Source of the DNA: Methanobacteriaceae archaeon
GTDB taxonomy: Archaea; Methanobacteriota; Methanobacteria; Methanobacteriales; Methanobacteriaceae
Assembly: GCA_017883605.1 (NCBI GenBank)
Contig: JADGNH010000013.1
Coordinates: forward strand, 1 to 22,813
Reading direction: 5' to 3'
DNA length: 22,813 nt
The notes beneath the pieces were generated by a model that was given only the letters and a program-made list of their open reading frames with translations, had not been told where the DNA came from and ran no database searches. A program made the position numbers and the translations under genes. Below, piece after piece: positions 15,989 to 22,813 of this stretch; position 1 is the first letter of the stretch; each line of letters starts with the position of its first letter.

Positions 15989-16714
15989 CTAAGGGCTTTC
16001 CCGGTCAAGCAGTCCCAATATCCTGGCGGTGAAGAGGAGTAAGTAGGGGGCGATTATCACCTCTGAAATCAACAGCCCCAGTGGTATGCTTTTGATTAAG
16101 TCTGATAGGAATAGTACAAGGGAGCCTACTGTAATCGTGGTTATTATGTAGGCCAATATTAATCTCTTAAAACCTATTATTCTTATTTTTCCCTGTATTT
16201 TTTTGAAGTTGAAGCCTGATTTTATGCTTCCATGATGGTGGGCCATGTTCATAACCACTATCTGCAGGATGAAGGTGGAAATGAAAGTTAAAATCAACCC
16301 GGAAATTAGAAATACATAGCCCAAACTTACTCTCCACATTAAATCAGAGTAATATCCAGAAAAGAGTAGTAAGAAGCTTAATGCAAATAAAAGGAAGGGT
16401 AACAACAGATATATAGTTGAAACTATTATTTCTTCAATGCCATGAACAAATATAGCCCTTAGATGGTTGAATTTAGGAAGTTTATCTGACCCGTTAATTG
16501 TTTCTTTGATTACTTTGAATACGTAGCCTAACTCCACGATCACGGCAATCAAGATGGTTGTGATAAGTATTAAGCAGTGAATGACTCCCATCCCATCTAT
16601 AGGGACTTTGTTTATGAGCTCGGCTGCCAGCAATACCACACCTAGAATGAAAATCATTTTAACGTCTGAAAATGGATATTTCAAACCGTCTTTTATCATC
16701 TCCCAGAAATCCAT
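15989..16714 (-). CDS. DUF4013 family membrane protein
   Basis: A 241-residue integral membrane protein with about six predicted helices. The start MDFWEMIKDGLKYPFSD is characteristic of DUF4013, common in methanogens and of unknown function. A polar loop with AHHHGSIKSGFNFKK lies before the fifth helix. No ribosome-binding site is obvious upstream, so a leaderless transcript is possible. The upstream DNA carries a perfect 13-bp tandem repeat. Confidence 0.82.
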   Translation of the reverse strand: MDFWEMIKDGLKYPFSDVKMIFILGVVLLAAELINKVPIDGMGVIHCLILITTILIAVIVELGYVFKVIKETINGSDKLPKFNHLRAIFVHGIEEIIVSTIYLLLPFLLFALSFLLLFSGYYSDLMWRVSLGYVFLISGLILTFISTFILQIVVMNMAHHHGSIKSGFNFKKIQGKIRIIGFKRLILAYIITTITVGSLVLFLSDLIKSIPLGLLISEVIIAPYLLLFTARILGLLDRESP

Positions 16715-17305
16715 ATAACTCTGCCAATTTTTTTGTTTAGTTATGAGATTATTATTATTATTTATTGAATATTTAAATTGAATATTTAAACATTATTTGT
16801 GAATTTAGAAAAAAATTTATTTCTTTGAAACAATTTGAAATATCAGCTTTGAACATTAGGAAAAAATCTATTCTTGAACATTAAAAAACTGTTGGATTCT
16901 GTTTGAATAGACTGGACATTATTTTTGAATATCAGAAGGTAACCCTAAAAATATAATAGGTGAAATGATTGATTACTGAACTCGCCCAAAATTGACCTAA
17001 ATGGCTGTTGAGATATATATGATATAGTTGAGATCTTGCTATTTTTTGAATTTTTGAAAAAGAATATCCAGTTATAATTTATTTTATAAATTTATTTATT
17101 GCTATTCGCTAAACTTCTCATTATTGCCAAGTGGTCGATTAGGTCTAACTTTATTTATTCCCAAATAAAACTTAAGAAATTATTTGTGTTTAAACATGTA
17201 TAACCATTTATTTGTGCATCAAGAACTTTAGTAATCACCTTTGGCTAATTTTTCAGTATTTTATGATGTATATGAAAAACAAAACACGGAAGATTTCATT
17301 TGCAA
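16715..17305. other. AT-rich region without a recognisable gene
   Basis: About 590 bp with stops in all frames I read and no RNA gene I can recognise. It contains an ATT triplet run (16749-16760), a perfect tandem TTGAATATTTAAA (16765-16777 and 16778-16790) and TTGAACATTA twice (near 16850 and 16874). The 5' end probably contains the promoter of the DUF4013 gene; the rest may be decayed sequence. Confidence 0.4.
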
Positions 17306-17560
17306 TCAATCCAGTGAGTTTATCTCCATTTTTTCGGATTCTCTTTTAATATGATCCACAATTATAACCACATTTCCCTTTTTATGTCCTTTGTCCACAT
17401 ATCTATGAGCTTCAATGATTTGTTCTAGAGGATATGTTCTATCAATTACATGCTTTATCTTTCCCGTCTCAACAAGTTCTTTGAGGAAATTTAGATTTTC
17501 AGCCACTGGTGAGAAAAACGGAAATAAAGAGTTTTTAACTGTTTTATGGTGTGATAATGA
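17306..17560 (-). pseudogene. C-terminal remnant of a zinc-type alcohol dehydrogenase
   Basis: The minus-strand frame ends with [20 protein letters not shown], then [19 protein letters not shown]. This is the C-terminal end of medium-chain, zinc-binding alcohol dehydrogenase/quinone oxidoreductase-like proteins. Those are about 310-340 residues, so the catalytic and NAD(P)-binding domains are missing. The frame is closed by a stop at 17561-17563, and the residues before NLNFLKE no longer look like the family. It is not likely to make a working enzyme. Confidence 0.75.
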
Positions 17561-17693
17561 TTAAAACTTCATGATCTAATTACTCTTAAACAGATTAAAA
17601 AGAAAAATTAAAATTATGGCACTTTTAAATTGAAATGAGGTACTAAGATTAAGTCTTTAATTAATTATTAGAACATATTTGCAGATGTTAAAA

Positions 17694-17703
17694 TACTTAT
17701 ATG
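17694..17703 (+). promoter_or_regulatory. Putative TATA box of the 58-residue membrane protein
   Basis: ACTTATATGT is centred about 26 nt before the ATG at 17725, and there is no ribosome-binding site between them. This fits a leaderless transcript. Confidence 0.35.
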
Positions 17704-17724
17704 TGAATTATTTAAAGTTTAATC

Positions 17725-17901
17725 ATGGATTTTATATTTATCATACCTGCAGGAATCTCTTTTTTTGTTTTAAGCTTTGCAATAATGAAAGGGAGATTAA
17801 TGAAATCCCATGGAAAAATTTCTATATTCATTGCCTTTATTCTATTCATTATCGGAATGATATTGATTAGAACTGGATTAAAATATACAAAATTCTTTTG
17901 A
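17725..17901 (+). CDS. Small two-helix membrane protein (58 aa)
   Basis: ATG 17725 opens a 58-codon frame ending in TGA at 17899. The product has two helices (FIFIIPAGISFFVLSFAIM and ISIFIAFILFIIGMILI) joined by a basic turn KGRLMKSHGK, and a basic tail GLKYTKFF. The regular helix-turn-helix hydropathy and positive-inside loop suggest a real protein, standing amid decayed genes. I recognise no family. Confidence 0.5.
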   Translation: MDFIFIIPAGISFFVLSFAIMKGRLMKSHGKISIFIAFILFIIGMILIRTGLKYTKFF

Positions 17902-18023
17902 TGGTAATTTAAAGTCCTTAATAAGGTTTTGGGTTAATCTGGAAGTGAATTGATAATCTCAAACTCAAAATCAGGAAAATTGAAAATAAAAATTGTTTAT
18001 ATTCATCTAATTAAAGATTATTA

Positions 18024-18169
18024 ATGTTTTTAAGCAATGAAGACCCCTTGCCCAAGCAAAAAAACTTTCAGATGATGATCTAGTTCTCGTATACACTCCA
18101 AATCATTCCAAATTAGGAGATCCAGCAGAGTATCTTAAAAGTAAAAACGGATTTAAACCCTTCAGTTAA
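18024..18169 (+). pseudogene. Frameshifted remnant of an unidentified gene
   Basis: Reading from ATG 18024 (MFLSNEDPL), one base must be added near 18050 to stay in the frame that runs AQAKKLSDDDLVLVYTPNHS and ends DPAEYLKSKNGFKPFS. The second frame is clearly protein-like, but I cannot name the family. Its last 16 codons and some 3' flank recur at 19480-19543. Confidence 0.4.
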
Positions 18170-18182
18170 AATATTAAACTGT
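18118..18182 (+). repeat. Direct repeat, copy 1 (65 bp)
   Basis: AGATCCAGCAGAGTATCTTA, with the sequence up to 18182, recurs at 19480-19543 in the same orientation, with three substitutions and one A indel by eye. Both copies encode, on the plus strand, DPxEYLKSKNGFKPF plus a stop. Confidence 0.85.
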
Positions 18183-18385
18183 CCTTTTTTGTGCGAATAG
18201 ACTTGAGCTTTATGTTCTAGTCTTCTAAAGCTTTAGAAAAGATTATTCTATCGTTATCTCTTGAAAATTCATTCCTAATTATATAATTCGGATTTTTTTC
18301 ATCATAATCTAACCTCCTATCTAAATAAGAGGGTCTTTGAGCGTATTTTTCTTTTATTTGACTAGGAGAGATAAATGATATGTTT
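18183..18385 (-). pseudogene. N-terminal fragment of a dGTPase-like HD phosphohydrolase
   Basis: On the minus strand one frame reads SPSQIKEKYAQRPSYLDRRL, then NEFSRDNDRIIFSKALED and a stop (18217-18219). In the neighbouring frame the sequence continues EHKAQVYSHKKGQ. The pattern RxxFxRDxDRIIFSKAxRRLxHKTQVF is the conserved start of dNTP triphosphohydrolases (dGTPase, HD superfamily). The fragment stops before the HD metal-binding motifs and has a frameshift, so it is a relic. Confidence 0.65.
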
Positions 18386-18493
18386 AAACATCCTTATATT
18401 CCAAATATAGATTTTAATGTAGGAAAATATAAATAAACTTTATATTAAATTTTTTTAATTATTTCTTACATAGAATCATTGATCTAATTTAAT
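18386..18493. other. AT-rich stretch with no recognised feature
   Basis: AT-rich DNA between two decayed segments. TATA-like runs (AAATATAAATAAACTTTATA near 18424-18443) are present, but there is no gene to assign to them. Confidence 0.3.
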
Positions 18494-18734
18494 ACTAATA
18501 ATAAAAAACCATATCATAATCAGCATAATAGTTCGGAAAATACTAGAGATATTGTGATTATAGTCCGAATGGATAGAGATATTAATATTAAACAAATTAT
18601 AAAACAAAAATTAGTATTCTAAGTTTAAAGAATTATTTTTCCATGATGCTCGATGGGTTTATGATGAAATGGACATTTTATTAAATCAGATTAAGAATGG
18701 TAATTCAGCAGAAAACAATGCAAATAAAGGATAA
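18494..18734 (+). pseudogene. Possible frameshifted coding remnant
   Basis: Two partly overlapping plus-strand frames look protein-like: one ending ENTRDIVIIVRMDRDINIK and a few residues more at TAA 18620, the other from about 18615 reading FFHDARWVYDEMDILLNQIK to TAA 18732. Joining them needs a frameshift near 18615. I recognise no family, and the evidence is weak. Confidence 0.22.
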
Positions 18735-18867
18735 TCAAGAAATTCAATAATATTCAAATTGAGTTTTAATACTTTTTCGACTCTATAAAAAAGGATTTTT
18801 ACCAGAGTACAATGAAAAAATAAGATAAAATATTTTGATAATTAATATTAAAATTAGGGGGTTATTT

Positions 18868-19140
18868 ATGACTAAAAGTTGTCCTAATTGTAAAGAAAAA
18901 AATAGAGACTCAGCAAAGTTTTGCGAACAATGTGGAAATATATTAAATGGTGAAAAAACCATTAAAAACAAATCTAAAATAAATAATGCCCCAATAAGAT
19001 GGTTTAAGAAGCAAAATACGGGTGTTAAAATTGTTCTTGTAATAGTTGGATTTTGTTTTGTTTTAATTGTGATATTAGGAATAGCAATATTTCTTTTTAT
19101 ATTTATCCAGACTTTTTTGAAGGTGCACAATATCACTTAA
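18868..19140 (+). CDS. Zinc-ribbon membrane protein (90 aa)
   Basis: ATG 18868 has AGGGGGT (18856-18862) about 5 nt upstream, which settles the start over earlier in-frame codons. The protein opens MTKSCPNCKEKNRDSAKFCE with a second pair CEQCG, a classic CxxC-x10-11-CxxC zinc ribbon. A basic linker and one membrane helix follow (IVLVIVGFCFVLIVILGIAI). Such short zinc-ribbon-plus-helix proteins are frequent in methanogens and of unknown role. It is intact although it lies between decayed genes. Confidence 0.78.
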   Translation: MTKSCPNCKEKNRDSAKFCEQCGNILNGEKTIKNKSKINNAPIRWFKKQNTGVKIVLVIVGFCFVLIVILGIAIFLFIFIQTFLKVHNIT

Positions 19141-19155
19141 TACTTCTTCACTCAT

Positions 19156-19479
19156 CTACTTTTTTATAACCATTGGATATTCTTCTAATTTTGAGTAAAT
19201 GGTGTAATCATCTGTAAAAATCTCTACAAATCCTTTATAGTGGGCTTCTATTATTTTGTGTATTAACTTTTAGACAGGTTCTTTTCAACCACAAATGGTA
19301 TTTCGTGTTCCATGTTCGATTATGGTAATTATAGGTGGTTTACCCTTCTTATATGTACCTCTTCCGCGTATTTTAAGATCTCTTCGTCTTGGTTTGTTTT
19401 TTAAACCTTTAGAACCTGCTGACTGATACATTTCGTCAAATTCAATCTCTCCAGACAAAACTGGATCTCCAGATTTATC
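19156..19479 (-). pseudogene. IS1595-family (ISXO2-like) transposase remnant
   Basis: The first frame (to TGA 19285) reads LSGEIEFDEMYQSAGSKGLK, PRRRDLKIRGRGTYKKGKPP and IITIIEHGTRNTI, typical of the ISXO2-like DDE domain with its first acidic residue in EFDE. The next frame gives FVVEKNLSK, and a third gives LIHKIIEAHYKGFVEIFTDD YTIYSKLEEY with the second Asp region, to a stop at 19156. At least two indels break the gene, the N-terminal zinc ribbon and helix-turn-helix are absent, and the end with the last acidic residue is lost. I see no terminal inverted repeats. Confidence 0.8.
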
Positions 19480-19543
19480 AGATCCATCAGAGTATCTTAA
19501 AAGTAAAAACGGATTTAAACCCTTCAATTAAATATTAAATTGT
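19480..19543 (+). repeat. Direct repeat, copy 2 (64 bp)
   Basis: This is the second copy of the 65-bp sequence at 18118-18182, in the same orientation. It abuts the broken 5' end of the transposase remnant, so a minus-strand frame reads from the repeat straight into the transposase; that composite frame is probably an artefact of the junction. Confidence 0.85.
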
Positions 19544-19572
19544 TGAAAAAAACTTTAAATAAAAAAAAATGT
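19544..19572 (-). terminator. Oligo-T terminator of the membrane-protein gene
   Basis: A7 (19546-19552) and A9 (19561-19569) on the plus strand read as T-runs just past the stop of the minus-strand membrane-protein gene. Confidence 0.5.
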
Positions 19573-19578
19573 TAAATA

Positions 19579-19911
19579 TTAATCCCTTGTTATCATTAAA
19601 AGCAGAGCTAGAGCTGTAAATTCAAGTCCTAAAAATATTAAAGGTAAAACAGCGTTGATGACGGTCTCTGGAAGGTTGAAGAAAAAATAAACCGAAAATA
19701 ATATGTTTTGAACCAGGAAAAGCAAAGAAAATAAAACTAGATTTGTGGTGAATTTGGATTTTACTTTCAAGTATCTTTCTAAGTATACATAGAGCATACC
19801 TAGTAAAAGGCAGATATTGGCAATACTGGTAATTAAAGCCGAAGATTTAATCAGAATAAGCAAAGTAGGCAGTATATTTGACAATCCAAATAGATTAATA
19901 TCCATTAACAT
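19579..19911 (-). CDS. Small four-helix membrane protein (110 aa)
   Basis: The ATG ending at 19911 is preceded by AGGTG at 19917-19921. The product has about four hydrophobic segments (NILPTLLILIKSSALI, ANICLLLGMLYVYLE, LVLFSLLFLVQNILFSVYFF, NAVLPLIFLGLEFTALALLL). No family is recognised. It begins 38 bp after the stop of a winged-helix regulator gene on the same strand, an arrangement often seen for small archaeal HTH/membrane-protein pairs in which the regulator may control the membrane protein; that is inference. Confidence 0.65.
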   Translation of the reverse strand: MLMDINLFGLSNILPTLLILIKSSALITSIANICLLLGMLYVYLERYLKVKSKFTTNLVLFSLLFLVQNILFSVYFFFNLPETVINAVLPLIFLGLEFTALALLLMITRD

Positions 19912-19949
19912 TTTTACACCTTTTCAGTTGTTGTTGCAATCGATTCTGT

Positions 19950-20233
19950 TTATTTTTCCTTAAATTCTTCCCAAATCGCCAGAAAGATATTATACTCTCT
20001 TTCCATCTCCTCAGAGAGGAAATATAATGCACCATACTTCTCTCCAGTTGATTTAACTAAGTTATTTTCATTCAAAACACCTATGTGGTGTCTGATAGTT
20101 TTATAGTCGAGTGAAAGCTTTTCTGCGAGTTTATTAGCATTATATGGTCTCTTATTAAGTTCAACTATTATTCTGCGGCGATTTTCTCCGCCCTTACTCC
20201 CGGCAATTAACCACCATAAAATACTTTCTTCAT
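19950..20233 (-). pseudogene. ArsR-like winged-helix regulator with a shifted start
   Basis: The minus-strand frame ending at TAA 19950 reads [20 protein letters not shown], then [20 protein letters not shown] and [20 protein letters not shown]: a winged helix-turn-helix DNA-binding domain of ArsR type. The frame has no ATG or GTG and only one internal TTG before the C-terminal Met. An ATG with AGGAG (20240-20244) 6 nt upstream lies at 20233 but is off by one base: adding a single A in the AAGAAAG run (20224-20230) would give [15 protein letters not shown], a normal start. So this is a fresh frameshift, a sequencing error, or a gene using an unusual start. The body is undamaged. Confidence 0.7.
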
Positions 20234-20366
20234 AAAGAACTCCTGTTAAATCGTGATCACCTTTTGAAAACCATTATTTATTATTAAATTAAAGAAACCA
20301 CCATATAATATTTCTGAAACACTCTACGAGTCTTAGTTGAATCTAGGATTGTATTACATGTTCAAA
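20234..20366 (-). promoter_or_regulatory. Promoter region of the regulator/membrane-protein pair
   Basis: Read on the minus strand, ATTATATGG (near 20302-20310) is TATA-like, about 70 nt before the regulator start. AGGAG at 20240-20244 is its ribosome-binding site. The far end adjoins the 3' end of the flavoprotein gene. Confidence 0.35.
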
Positions 20367-21617
20367 TTATTCCTTGTTGTTCTTTGATGCACTGTTCCCA
20401 GCCACATAACCGGTTGAAAATGCCTGTTGCAGGTTGTAACCTCCCCTGCGGCCGCATCCTTCAATTATCTCTCCTGCAAAGTATAATTTCTTAACAAGCT
20501 TTGATTCCATGGTTTGGGGGTTTATTTGCTTTTTTGATACGCCACCGCAGGTAACCAGGGCTTTATCTAGGGGGAGATGCCCGGTTATTGTTAATGGAAG
20601 GGCTTTTAATGTTTCCTGTAACTGCAATCTCTCTTTTTTAGTGATCTGGTTCAACTTTTTTTGAGGATCAAGAGATATGGTCTTTAAAATAGGATCAATG
20701 GTGCTCTGGGGGAGGTGATTCTTTAAATAATTTCTTAAACTCTTTTTGCTATGATTCTGGAAATCTTCCATCAGCCGGACTCCCAAGGCTTTCTCTTTGA
20801 TTTCTGGTTTAAAATCAATGTAGAGTTTTAAATCACCATGTTCATCCATAATCTCAACAATAATATGGCTCATATCAAGAATAACGGGTCCCGAAATACC
20901 GAAATGTGTGAAAAGAAGGTTTCCACGAGGTAAAGGTCTTATTTTTCCCCCATATCCTATATTTAGCCCTACATTATCCAGGGTAACTCCTTTTAATCCA
21001 CGAACCCATTCTTCCCCCACTAATAGTGGAACCCCTCCTGGTTTCAGTTCTGTAATGTGGTGTCCTAATAATTCTGCAAAGGTAAAACCATCTCCTGTTG
21101 ACCCTGTAAATTTATAGGATGCCCCGCCGGTAGCGATGATAACATTATATGCAGTAATTAACTGATTTTTTGTTGAAGATAGTTTGAAAATCTTAGGTCT
21201 CTTATGAAGATGTTCCAGGCGGTAATTATAAAGGATTTTTACCCCGTATTCATCTAAAACCTTTCCTAAAACATCTACTACTGATTTAGATTTTTCTGTA
21301 ATGGGAAATACACGTCCCTCATCTTCCTCTTTTAATTCAAGATCATGACTTTTGAAAAAATCCATCAAATCCTGGTTAGAAAATTCACCGAAAACGTCCC
21401 GGTAAAATGAACCCGTCCTGCCAAACTTTTCCAGGAAAACTTCCAGGGTCGCTGTATTAGTAAGGTTACATCTGCCATTACCGGTTAAAAGGAGTTTACG
21501 GCCTATTTTATTATTCCTTTCCAGCAGGATCACATTTTTACCGAGCTGTGCCCCTCGAATGGCGGCCATGCACCCCGCAGGCCCGGCTCCAATAACAGCT
21601 ATGTCGTATATTTCCAT
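20367..21617 (-). CDS. HI0933-like (BaiN/RdsA-type) flavoprotein
   Basis: I chose the ATG ending at 21617 (MEIYDIAVIGAGPAGCMAA), which puts the FAD-binding GAGPAG at residues 9-14 as usual; an in-frame ATG at 21650 would add 11 atypical residues and has no ribosome-binding site. Further family marks are LERNNKIGRKLLLTGNGRCN (Rossmann strand plus flavin loop), IATGGASYKFTGSTGDGF, LFTHFGISGPVILDMS, VTCGGVSKKQINPQTMESK and LYFAGEIIEGCGRRGGYNLQ. At 416 residues it is full length. The family are FAD-dependent NAD(P)H oxidoreductases; substrates differ (bile-acid reduction in BaiN) and are unknown in archaea. Cytosolic. Monocistronic as far as the window shows. Confidence 0.9.
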   Translation of the reverse strand: MEIYDIAVIGAGPAGCMAAIRGAQLGKNVILLERNNKIGRKLLLTGNGRCNLTNTATLEVFLEKFGRTGSFYRDVFGEFSNQDLMDFFKSHDLELKEEDEGRVFPITEKSKSVVDVLGKVLDEYGVKILYNYRLEHLHKRPKIFKLSSTKNQLITAYNVIIATGGASYKFTGSTGDGFTFAELLGHHITELKPGGVPLLVGEEWVRGLKGVTLDNVGLNIGYGGKIRPLPRGNLLFTHFGISGPVILDMSHIIVEIMDEHGDLKLYIDFKPEIKEKALGVRLMEDFQNHSKKSLRNYLKNHLPQSTIDPILKTISLDPQKKLNQITKKERLQLQETLKALPLTITGHLPLDKALVTCGGVSKKQINPQTMESKLVKKLYFAGEIIEGCGRRGGYNLQQAFSTGYVAGNSASKNNKE

Positions 21618-21650
21618 GATTCCATTTCCCTTACCACTATTCCATTTCAT

Positions 21651-21858
21651 GATTTATCTGATCTAAATCAAGTTATGTTTGCCCACGGGTAAAAGAATTT
21701 TTGCTTCTCAAACATTTGAAAAAAAAGAATGTGTTGTACAATATTATTTTTAAAATTTTCCAAAAATGCTAAAAATTTACTTCGCTAAACTATACTATCG
21801 TTAATTATATGGTCGGTATTTAAAAATAAAATTTGATCATGAGTTCTATTGTTATTCA
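21651..21858. promoter_or_regulatory. AT-rich spacer between two minus-strand genes
   Basis: It holds the likely promoter of the flavoprotein gene and the 3' flank of the unrecognised gene to its right. No ORF or clear repeat is seen; CTATACTATCGTTAATTATA near 21789 is AT-rich but not a convincing box. Confidence 0.3.
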
Positions 21859-22813
21859 TTAAATTTTCCAAGATATTGTAAAGAGATACAAAATTAAAGG
21901 GGTGACAATAAGTGGAATATCATTATTGATTTCACCATCTTTAGTCATTAACCTGTCAATACTCCCAGGTTGAGTTAAGTTATATCCATGATGAGTATTT
22001 CGGATGTCCCGTAAGTTTTCAGGTGAAAGTTCACTATAATCTAATTCTTCAGCAACTGAAGTAATGATACTGGTTAAATGTTCGCCAGCTTTGTTTGGAA
22101 CTTTTTGAAGGGTTTCAATAACTTCCGAAGTGAGAAATTCTTTATTTACAATCTTTTTCCATGCATCGGTTTCATTATTCTCGATTTTTAACAGATGCAT
22201 AATGTTGGCTAACTTATCTAAGAAGCTAAAGAAAAATACCATTGAAATGTACGGTAATTCACTAGTAACTGACAATATAGCGTCGGATATTGCCCTATTG
22301 ATAGTCATGACAAGTTTTTCTCGTAATAAAGGGTCTTCAATTGAAATAATATCAGTCATCCTTTTGTCAATTTTATCAATAAACCATTGGAAATAATCTA
22401 ACTGCTTGACAGGATTTAAAATTACTTCATTAATTGCATTTTTTGGACCTCTAGAACCATCGAACGTCCATTGGTCATCAAATACATGATGGAAATCCCA
22501 CAAAATTCTTGTATATAAAGTATTAGCTTCAGTCATCTGCGAATGCTTAAAACTTCTGTCTGGTATATATAATATAGTTAAATTAGTTTTTAGACCTGTT
22601 TGAATAAAATAACATGAAATTAATGGGTAAATGCCATAAGATAAGATATTTAATGCGTTTTGTGGAAACGAATCAGTTTGTAAACCGCTCATTTCTTGAG
22701 GAAATCCTGCAGGATCAATTTCATCATAACCATATTTTTTCCCAAGTTCCATTAGATCTTCCCATATTTTGTCAGCCCAGCTTTTAGGAGATTCAATAAT
22801 CCATATCTGCCCT
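21859..22813 (-). CDS. Uncharacterised protein, 5' partial
   Basis: The minus-strand frame is open to the right edge: before the ATG at 22752 it continues upstream as QIWIIESPKSWADKIWEDLM, so the real start lies outside. About 317 residues are visible, mostly helical and without a clear membrane span. I recognise no family. Near the C-terminus LRDIRNTHHGYNL (about 21983-22012) resembles the R-x(4-6)-H core of HEPN RNases, which is suggestive only. The AT-rich codon use resembles the decayed zone to its left more than the housekeeping genes. Confidence 0.6.
   Translation of the reverse strand, partial: GQIWIIESPKSWADKIWEDLMELGKKYGYDEIDPAGFPQEMSGLQTDSFPQNALNILSYGIYPLISCYFIQTGLKTNLTILYIPDRSFKHSQMTEANTLYTRILWDFHHVFDDQWTFDGSRGPKNAINEVILNPVKQLDYFQWFIDKIDKRMTDIISIEDPLLREKLVMTINRAISDAILSVTSELPYISMVFFFSFLDKLANIMHLLKIENNETDAWKKIVNKEFLTSEVIETLQKVPNKAGEHLTSIITSVAEELDYSELSPENLRDIRNTHHGYNLTQPGSIDRLMTKDGEINNDIPLIVTPLILYLFTISWKI

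Noticed and set aside
16715..17305. Possible tRNA or small RNA gene in the long gap
   Set aside because: I found no cloverleaf arms, no TTCGANNC-type T-loop and no GC-rich stem that would stand out in this AT-rich background.
17679..17870. Plus-strand ORF of 63 codons
   Set aside because: It is out of frame with the better 58-codon membrane protein at 17725-17901 and gives a Cys/Tyr/Asn-rich product without a helix pattern.
18783..19136. Minus-strand ORF of 117 codons
   Set aside because: It is antisense to the zinc-ribbon protein, which has its own ribosome-binding site and an intact CxxC pair.
19480..19527. N-terminus of the transposase reading from TTG through LKGLNPFLLL
   Set aside because: This part coincides with the direct repeat, whose plus-strand reading is the conserved one; the minus-strand frame is a junction artefact.

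Overview
The window looks like the chromosome of a methanogenic archaeon of the order Methanobacteriales, most likely Methanobacterium or a close relative. Reasons: AT-rich DNA, GGTGAT/GGAGG ribosome-binding sites, TTTATATA-type promoter boxes, a class III (pilin-type) signal peptide, and many archaeal families (DUF1616, DUF2070, DUF2073, DUF4013, an archaeal RqcH/NFACT protein, a split class I fumarase subunit). The genus is inferred from family content; no rRNA or other taxonomic marker is present.

Layout. (1) 1-3300 holds surface and secretion genes: a DUF1616 membrane protein cut by the window edge, a Thr-rich mini membrane protein coupled to a secreted Asn-rich protein, another secreted protein of unknown family, and on the minus strand a 60-residue pilin-like protein. 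(2) 3513-8052 is a forward run: a MurG-like glycosyltransferase, a membrane-anchored protein with a degenerate phospholipase-D-like domain, a UPF0173 metallo-beta-lactamase-fold hydrolase, an Era-like GTPase, DUF2073, and a small zinc-ribbon protein starting at GTG. The last four are tightly packed and probably one operon. (3) 8160-12498 has the ribosome-quality-control factor RqcH (minus), a divergent EMC6-like three-helix membrane protein (plus), and a DUF2070 membrane protein (minus). (4) 12499-14267: a repeat-filled divergent promoter region leads into a fumarase beta subunit overlapping a DUF6282 metal-dependent-hydrolase-like gene, whose N-terminus has been lengthened by a 30-bp in-frame tandem repeat. 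(5) 14498-16714: a HepT/MntA toxin-antitoxin pair, a PepSY-like lipoprotein and a DUF4013 membrane protein.

(6) 16715-20366 is a decayed accessory zone with low coding density. It holds the tail of a zinc alcohol dehydrogenase, a short likely leaderless two-helix membrane protein, a broken unknown gene whose 3' end is repeated 1.36 kb away, the N-terminus of a dGTPase-like HD protein, a zinc-ribbon membrane protein, a frameshifted IS1595-type transposase remnant, and a winged-helix regulator/membrane-protein pair in which the regulator seems to have lost its start frame by one base. (7) 20367-22813: an HI0933-like flavoprotein and an unrecognised gene running off the right edge.

No rRNA, tRNA or CRISPR array was recognised. 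The points most worth following are the 30-bp repeat expansion across the fumarase/DUF6282 overlap, the separate 29-30 bp periodic array upstream of the fumarase gene, the frameshifted regulator, and the fused repeat/transposase junction near 19480.
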